A model generated the notes under the pieces. The model worked only from the letters and a program-made list of their open reading frames with translations. It was not told the origin of the DNA and did no database searches. From Capniomyces stellatus (taxonomy: Eukaryota; Kickxellomycota; Harpellomycetes; Harpellales; Legeriomycetaceae): a DNA stretch of 64,000 bases. The position numbers and the translations under genes are program-made. How positions within the stretch are numbered: position 1 is the first letter of the stretch; each line of letters starts with the position of its first letter. The DNA is taken from positions 638,582 to 702,581 of the forward strand of contig LUVW01000001.1 in NCBI GenBank assembly GCA_001661515.1, in the 5' to 3' direction. Shown here in pieces: positions 57,520 to 64,000 of the stretch.

Positions 57520-60376
57520 GTTCCTGTCCACCAGGGGTATTGAAGTTGTTGTATTTCATGACGGATGAAGGAGCGCTTTGAGGGCGGTTCTTTTTACCAG
57601 AGTTTGGATTGTGCTGGGTGTTGAAGGGTCTTGGATTCTGGGTCTGAATCTGTGACTGTGACTGTGATTGTGGCTGTGGCTGTGATTGGAGTTGATGTGG
57701 GCCTTGTGGTCGGTTGCGGGCAGCCATAGCAGGTGTGGGCTGTGATGATACAAAGGGTTGGCGTTGATCATTTTGAGGTTTAAACGGCGAAATGGACTTT
57801 CTGTTGCTGATGCTTTTAGACCGGGGCCTGGCGCCTTGCGGACCGAAACACGTGATTGGCAAAAGCTCGTTCGGTATAGACACGTCCAAGTTGGAAATAG
57901 CGTTTTCAGTTGGCGGGTTGGCAGGCTTGTGCTTGGTGGAGGTGACTAGAGCGGTTAGTTTACGTGGGATTTGGTCTTTGATAAACTTTAGGAATCCCAT
58001 CATTACATATGCGGCATCGTTTCCAGAGTTTTTTGGGTGCATCATGGGAATGCAGCAGTGGGCCATTATAGCCTCAATATCAGAACTGGGCCGAGGCTCG
58101 TCGGCCTTCAGCATGAACAGAGCAGACAGATCTATTGCCGAGACAATGTGAGGAATCTTGAAAAGCTTCTGGTTGGACGCTTGGTTTCTGAAGTCAATTC
58201 CGTGCTTCTTCAGAATCTGCAGGTCCATGTCCATGTTGCTTCCCACTATAACAGAAGGTTTCAACATCGACACATCAGAGACAAATCTGGCAAAAGCGAC
58301 ATCCAAAGGCGCAATGTTGCTGCACTCAAACATAAATCCAAACTTGTGAGTCTCGAGGTTCTTTGTGTTGCCAGACATGCGCAGCTTACTCATCAGCTGG
58401 CCATCCATCCCTCCCTTCCCAAGAGCTTGCTTGGCAGACTCGACCTCAGAGTCCAGGTACAGATGCTCAGCAATTATGTAGTGGCGGCCCAAGTACCGCT
58501 TTATCTTGGAATCGTACATAGTCCAGCCAATCTCCTTGAGGTAGTTTGGATTCTTGTTCCACGTTGCCGTGTTGATAGCCAAAAAACTGTGCGACTCGGA
58601 AAGCGCCATTTTCTGCAGCCTCATCCACCGGGAAACAAGCATTCTCAAGTTGGTATCGCTCTGGTGCTGCATTCTCATTCGGACATTATGGTCTCGGATC
58701 TGATCCCTCGCCAGCCTCACATCGTTTTCTGTCCGAATCTCAACCATATCCGGGTTAATCAAAGCTGCAGTGATCGGGAAAGGCAGTCCTTCGCCCGTAG
58801 CGCTGTTCAGGTACTGCCTAAGCTCCTCTATCGACTCGCTGCTCATCGAAAAGTCCTGGTAAAGACTCTTTGGATAGTGTGCCTTTGCAAACTTTAGTTT
58901 TCCGCTTGTGTAGAACTCTGGCATCCCAAAAATCTCCTTAACTTTGCTTGTCCCCACTGGCGTCTTGCACTGCCCAACCCAGAACTTTTCAACATCAGCC
59001 ACACACCTCCACCCATTTCCATCCTGCACACTGCCTACCCCTTCCCGCATTCCTCTGTTCGCCATCTGCCCGTTGCTGCCGTTACTGCTTTTTTGTTGCC
59101 CCCCGCTTGCCCTCCTACCATTGCCCGCACTTTTGCCAAATCCTCCCGCCGAGTTCGCTTCTTCATATTTGCCATTGTTGGTGTTTCTGTTTCCTACACG
59201 TCTGTTCCCGTTCTTTCCTGCCAGTCTTCTCCTGCCTGCTGGTGCCTCTGTACTGTACCCCCTGTCCTCTACCTCTATTTTCCTATCAAACACGCTCATG
59301 TTGCTGCCTTGATCCTTTGCGTTGTAGTTGCTCCTCTCACTGGGCCTTCCGCTGTTAATATTGTTATTTCTATACCTGCCCCCGCCTTGGTTGCGGCCCT
59401 GACTAGAGAATACATTTCTCTCTACATAGTGTGGCCCGTTTGCCTGCTCAAAGCCTGCCCTACTGTTCATAAAACCTGCACTCGCAACAGATGGATTCCA
59501 TTTGTTTACATTTCTCTCAATGCTGTTCTCACTAATATGTCCTCCTCCATTTCCCAAACCCCCTCTTCTATCGCCTCTTTCCCCAAAAGAATCCCCCACT
59601 TTTAAGCTTGCTTGGTTTTGGTGAATTGGGTTTCGATTTGGATTTGGATTTGGGTTTCGATTTGGATTTGGATTTGGGTTTCGATTTGGGTTTGGGTTTG
59701 AATTTGAATTTGGGTTTTGATGCCCCATAGTCCTTTGTCTACTGTCAAGGTCCCTGGTATTGTTATTGCGCCCGTTTCCAGCTGGGCTCTGTGTTTGTAC
59801 ATCTTCTCCAAAACTTTTCCTCTTTAAACCTCTATCTGGCGCTCTATCCACTTCAAATTCCATATTTCTAGCTCCACTACCAGCTCCACTGAAACTGTTT
59901 CTTCTTCGCGTCGCCTGGCTCTGTCTCTGTTCTTCATACGGGTAATCTTCAAGCTCAAGAAAATCTCTACCACTGCTTTTCCCAACTCCATTTACAAAAC
60001 CCTCCTCCTCACCCCGGGTTTCCATCTCATACCCGTTTCCTAACATGTTTCCCATGCTATATCTTGCTCCCGGTCTTCTCCCATCAAGCTCGCGCCCCGT
60101 GTTCATTACTTGAGTCGGTAAAGCTCTTTCCGCATCGGTTTTAAACGGTCTATTTGCCCGATTGCTACCCGCATTAACGGGATTGGCACCGCCTCTGTTG
60201 AAGTTACCATAATTGTAGCTGTTATTGTCGTTTCCCTGGAAAACTCCAAACTGGCCATTCATGTTTTGTCCACTACCTGCACCAATACCCGTATACACCC
60301 CATTTCCTCGACCTGGTCCTTGTGGGTTTCTACTAAATTGCTGCTGCTGGCCCTGGTAATTGTTTGCTCTTACCAT
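57185..60376 (-). CDS. Gfd2/YDR514C-like RNase H-fold protein with long disordered N-terminus
   Basis: A single-exon protein of 1063 residues. Residues 1-460 are low in complexity (Asn, Gly, Gln, Arg), with an NPNPNRNPNPNP repeat near 225-250 and FG/RG-like parts. The folded part (about 465-830) includes MPEFYTSGKLKFAKAHYPKS and then an RNase H-like domain: SHSFLAINTATWNKNPNYLK and EIGWTMYD (about 590-620), HYIIAEHL, VGSNMDMDLQILKKHGI (about 717) and HPKNSGNDAAYVMMGFLKFI (about 788). This order resembles the Gfd2/YDR514C family. The DEDD-nuclease motif I (usually DxE) reads NTA here, so catalysis is doubtful; the later Asp and His-Asp are kept. The C-terminal 230 residues are Asn/Gln-rich, with an 11-Asn run. 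Family call moderate. Confidence 0.7.
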
Positions 60377-61092
60377 GACTGCTGTTAATCCACCTTATTT
60401 ACAATTCCTTTTTTTCGTTTTATTTTTGCCAAGTTCGATTACTTTGGATGTTTTTTTACCATTCACCCTTTACTCTAACTATTGTCTGCGCTTTACTTAT
60501 TCTTTACTTATTCTTTAATCTTTATTCCTCTGTTTATTCTTGATAGCAGGCTGTGATGTTAGCATTCAATTTACTTGTTTTTTTTCCACCTCTTTTTTCA
60601 CTGACGATATCTTAAAAGCAGACAAGTGTGTGATACTGAAAGAGTAAAATAGTGTACCTTTATTCCTTGCTTTTACTCTTTTCTTTTCTTTTCTTTATTT
60701 TTATCACTTTCTACATAAATCGTCTGTACATAGACCCCGTTTAACCTTTTTTTTACTTTTACTTTTACTTTGTTTTTTTTTCCACTTTTTTTTTTCAACA
60801 CCTTTTTTATGGCCAAACACTGTTGGATAGAGGTTCACACCAATCTGTTTTCCACATTAAACTACAGGACTTTTCATTTTTCACTTTTCACTTTTCTACT
60901 TTTTTTCATAATAAATATACCTTTTCACGTTTTGAGCTTTCCCTATTTCTCATTCATATGTTTTGTAAGGTATTTGTTACTGTTGCTCTTTTCTTTTTTC
61001 TTTTTTCTTTTATTCTCCTTTACAAACTGTTAGATTAACTTTGAAAGTAATAGTCATCATTTTGCCAAACCTATTCCTCCCCCCCCCCCCCN
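60377..61092. other. Pyrimidine-rich upstream region of the Gfd2-like gene
   Basis: The plus strand is dominated by CTTTT blocks, so the minus-strand leader is purine-rich. Frames at 60770-61038 are composed of these blocks and are not convincing. Confidence 0.4.
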
Positions 61093-61113
61093 NNNNNNNN
61101 NNNNNNNNNNNNN
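61093..61113. other. Assembly gap of 21 N inside a C-run
   Basis: Fourteen Cs before and fifteen Cs after 21 Ns. A long poly-C/poly-G tract likely stopped assembly. The real length is unknown. Confidence 0.95.
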
Positions 61114-61128
61114 CCCCCCCCCCCCCCC

Positions 61129-64000
61129 ATTCGACCATACTTTGTGTTTACACTAAAAAACTCACATACTGATTAAAGCTTAGGAGTTTAAGCTAATTAA
61201 AAGCCATTGATCAAAATTTTGTTTACATTAATTTTCAGTTCAATTATACCGCATTAAACCATCAAATTTAAAACTCCCTTAATTCTTTCGTCAATTTGCA
61301 TTTACTTTTTTGCTTTTCACCCACTAATAGCTCGCCATTCAATATCTCTTCTAGCCTACTATTCCATTTGTTGTTTTTACTATCTCGTAAAACCTATTTT
61401 TTTTCTTCTTTGATTCCTATTTCTCAACTAGAACCAATTTTCTATTCCTTTTGTTAAAGACCTAAACAGTGCGCTATAATTGGTCTTGGTTGATGTAAAC
61501 CATCTACAGAACCTGGCACAACTTTTGTGCGATAAAAAAAATCGACCACACTAAACAAGTCCAATGACTAGCGACAAGACTTGTGCTTTTCGCCGTTTTG
61601 TTTGTAGCCAAGGCAATGATCCCAGTCATTTTTAAATATTAATTTCCCTGTTTCCGTCGAATTTTTTGTATTGCCTACTTTTTATTTTTTACTTTTCACC
61701 AACACACCGAAAATATGAGGCAAGGTTATTATACTACTAATTACTGACTGTTGTTGTTGTTCAGTTTGGGCCATGATCAACAAAAGTATCCACAGTTCAA
61801 TTCCACTAAATTTCAAATCCCACCCACTAACCAATACTTGTCGATTTGATTTACTCCTCGCGTTTTACCATTATCGAACCTTATCCTGTAATCAATCCAT
61901 TTAAAGTCAAAGCTAGAAATCCCAGCGTTATACCAACCAATCCTCTCATTTGTTCTACCTACTCGTCTAAACTATACATTTTTTTATTTTGCAAGTTCCA
62001 CCACATAAAGCCTAGCAGAGAGGCGTGAGCTATATCAAGAGACTGGAGTTTGATAGGTGGGCGTGACTATAGCTACTTTGGCCGGCTCAAATCTACAATG
62101 ACTCTGATCAACCTTGGTGCTCCAACTGCATACCCTTTTCTTTCTGTTTGCACATCACAGTAGGCTGCCCATTCGCAAAAATACCGTATTTTCTTTATTG
62201 TGTTTTACCAGCATGTTTTTCGTAGCTTATATCAGTGAGCCTTTATTTGTTTTCTTATGGCTATATTTCAGTACTCATTCGCTATTTCAACACTCACTTG
62301 TCATTTCAATAACATCCAACACCAATGAGCTTTTTCCAGAACGTGTTTATGTTCTTTTTAGAATGACAAAAGCGCAATTACAAATGTATCCAGGTTTTTT
62401 TTTCTGGGTTCAAGAGTGCTTTGGAAAAATTGAACCTTGAAAAGGACAAAGCGAGTCGGTTGGTTTGTTGCCAACAGCAAGAAAGTGTATAAACAATAAC
62501 ACTTACATTCATTGGACAACGGTATATAATCAATATGGAAATACCATTGCAATACTATTTGCCATTAACAGCACTGCCAATTACTTTGGAGACAGTCAGT
62601 AAATAATACCTGTTTGGGTTTTGCAAAACCCACATAGTTAACAGGGCTATGTTTCATATAAAGCCTGGAATAGCAATGTCGGATTTGTGTTTATATCACT
62701 CACTATAGCTTCATAAAAGCCCACCTTGTGGCTTCAATGATAACAATAGAACTCAACTTGTTGTAAAAAAAAGCTTGGTTCAAAAACACTTGGCCACGGT
62801 ATTTATACAGGTATATATTAATCGAGCAGTCTAGGTATTTGACACTCTCTTCCAACCAAAACTATACCGTTTATTTTTATTATATTATACCATGTTTTGT
62901 TGATACTATTGATTTTATTGCCACAGGAATAGTAAGACAGCGCAATTCTAGATTATACAAAGGAACTAAGCACTATAAAATCCAGAATAAAACCCCCAAT
63001 CTTGTTTACCAAGTCTAGTGTATATCAGTACTGATTGGTTTTACACACAATTCACCGATAGCAGGCAGCTTCTCCAATCAAATGTACACTATGACCAGGT
63101 TTATGCGTTTTGGCAGTTAAGGCTGGCATTAGAATAGCACTGAGAATCAAAAATAACCTGACTGTCGAGATAAAGAGAACACTGCGAACTAATAAAATGT
63201 CAAAAGTCCAATCACAATATAGGTGTATCCCTTTTGAAACATTCCGCTTATTGCCAGTATTTTTTTTACCTAGTTGAGTGTATATGATGTAGTCAGTAAT
63301 ATCTCAACAGCAAAAGAATTGCTATGAATATTCTAGAAATCAGACACTATCTCTTGTTATTCAGCCAAAAACATTGTTTTATAATAGCGGTAAATTCTTT
63401 GCTAGCAGGAGCTGTCTGACAATGGTCTATTTAGTCAGCAGGTACAGTTTGCTTAAACGTAATGCTATAATATTGGCGAAGAGAGGGGGGAGAGAGGGGA
63501 GAAAGCTTGTAGAATTTTTAAGTAAAGAAATTTGAAATTTATGTACATATGTGAAGCTAATGTACCAATAGTACATGCTATAACACTACTTTTATAATCA
63601 GTTCAATTCTAAATTGAGTAATGTTTATATGCAGATTGACCTTCTGTCAAATGGAAGGAAAAGAAACAAATTAGATTTGCTGTTTATCCAATAAAATAGC
63701 AGAAAATTAGGAGGGAAAAGAAAACTAGGCGAGTAAGGTTTATGCGGTTTGGCAGCAACTAAAAGCACTGGAAAAATGTAAATAGTGACCTTAATCGAGC
63801 CTACTATAGGACAAACCAAAATAGAATAGTGAGAATTGTTAGAGTTGTATAACCTAAAACCAGGAAACCTATAACATAATTCACTTTTCCAAGTTTGGAA
63901 TTCCTCGCTTGCTCTTTTTTTTTTCTGTTACTGAAATTGGGTTTTATTTTTACTTTATTCTCATTTTCAGTTCATTTTTAGGGTTTAAAACTAGCCAAGA
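61129..64000. other. AT-rich region with no recognised gene
   Basis: No gene, RNA gene or mobile element recognised in 2.9 kb. A near-identical 18-base direct repeat (GGTTTATGCGTTTTGGCAG near 63100 and GGTTTATGCGGTTTGGCAG near 63737) is present. Frames at 62114-62440, 62358-62552 and 63625-63819 show no motif. Confidence 0.4.

Noticed and set aside
58037..58897. Plus-strand 286-codon frame
   Set aside because: Shadow of the conserved RNase H-like part of the minus-strand gene.
62114..62440. 108-codon frame in the right end
   Set aside because: Phe/Ser/Leu-rich reading of C/T-rich DNA without motif or splice signals.

Overview
The window is nuclear DNA of an AT-rich fungus. Protein-coding genes have several short introns (54 to about 370 bases) with GTAAGT-like donors. 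Mitochondrially targeted ketol-acid reductoisomerase, a Zn2Cys6 transcription factor, a CBM19-like secreted protein and a Kre9/Knh1-like wall protein point to Fungi. SMU1, MFAP1, BCAS2/SPF27, ZZZ3 and EMC7 homologues, several of them missing from budding yeast, point to an intron-rich early-diverging lineage. Zoopagomycota/Kickxellomycotina, possibly a gut-dwelling Harpellales species, is my best guess, but this is inference and not proven by the window.

Layout, left to right. 1-10 kb: a small HMG/YABBY-like protein, a YIPF6/Yip4 Golgi membrane protein, an unrecognised minus-strand ORF and a rhodanese-methyltransferase fusion. 10-23 kb: the Tat-SF1/Cus2 splicing factor, ketol-acid reductoisomerase (Ilv5), a secreted Cys-rich protein with acidic tandem repeats, and MFAP1. 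25-40 kb: a run of plus-strand genes, namely a Zn2Cys6 regulator, EMC7, QCR8, BCAS2/SPF27, mitochondrial uS17 and a secreted protein of unknown function. 41-60 kb: a large ZZZ3 homologue, a Qa-SNARE, the 13-exon SMU1 gene, a G3BP-like protein, a Kre9/Knh1-like GPI protein and a Gfd2/YDR514C-like protein. The last 3.6 kb has a run of N and no gene I can support.

Functionally the genes are housekeeping: splicing (four genes), secretion and membranes (Yip family, EMC7, syntaxin), mitochondria (Ilv5, Qcr8, uS17m), chromatin and transcription (ZZZ3, Zn2Cys6), RNA granules (G3BP) and the cell surface (CBM19-like, Kre9-like, a secreted orphan). No operons, viruses, transposons, tRNA or rRNA genes were recognised. 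Exon joins were derived by hand from splice sites and codon phase; every multi-exon model given here closes in frame.

The most striking signal is at 18325-18455. Inside the tandem-repeat gene, 131 bases are the exact base-by-base complement of a repeat unit WITHOUT reversal. No ordinary DNA inversion makes this. It breaks an otherwise continuous reading frame of about 854 codons and is most likely an assembly or gap-filling artefact.
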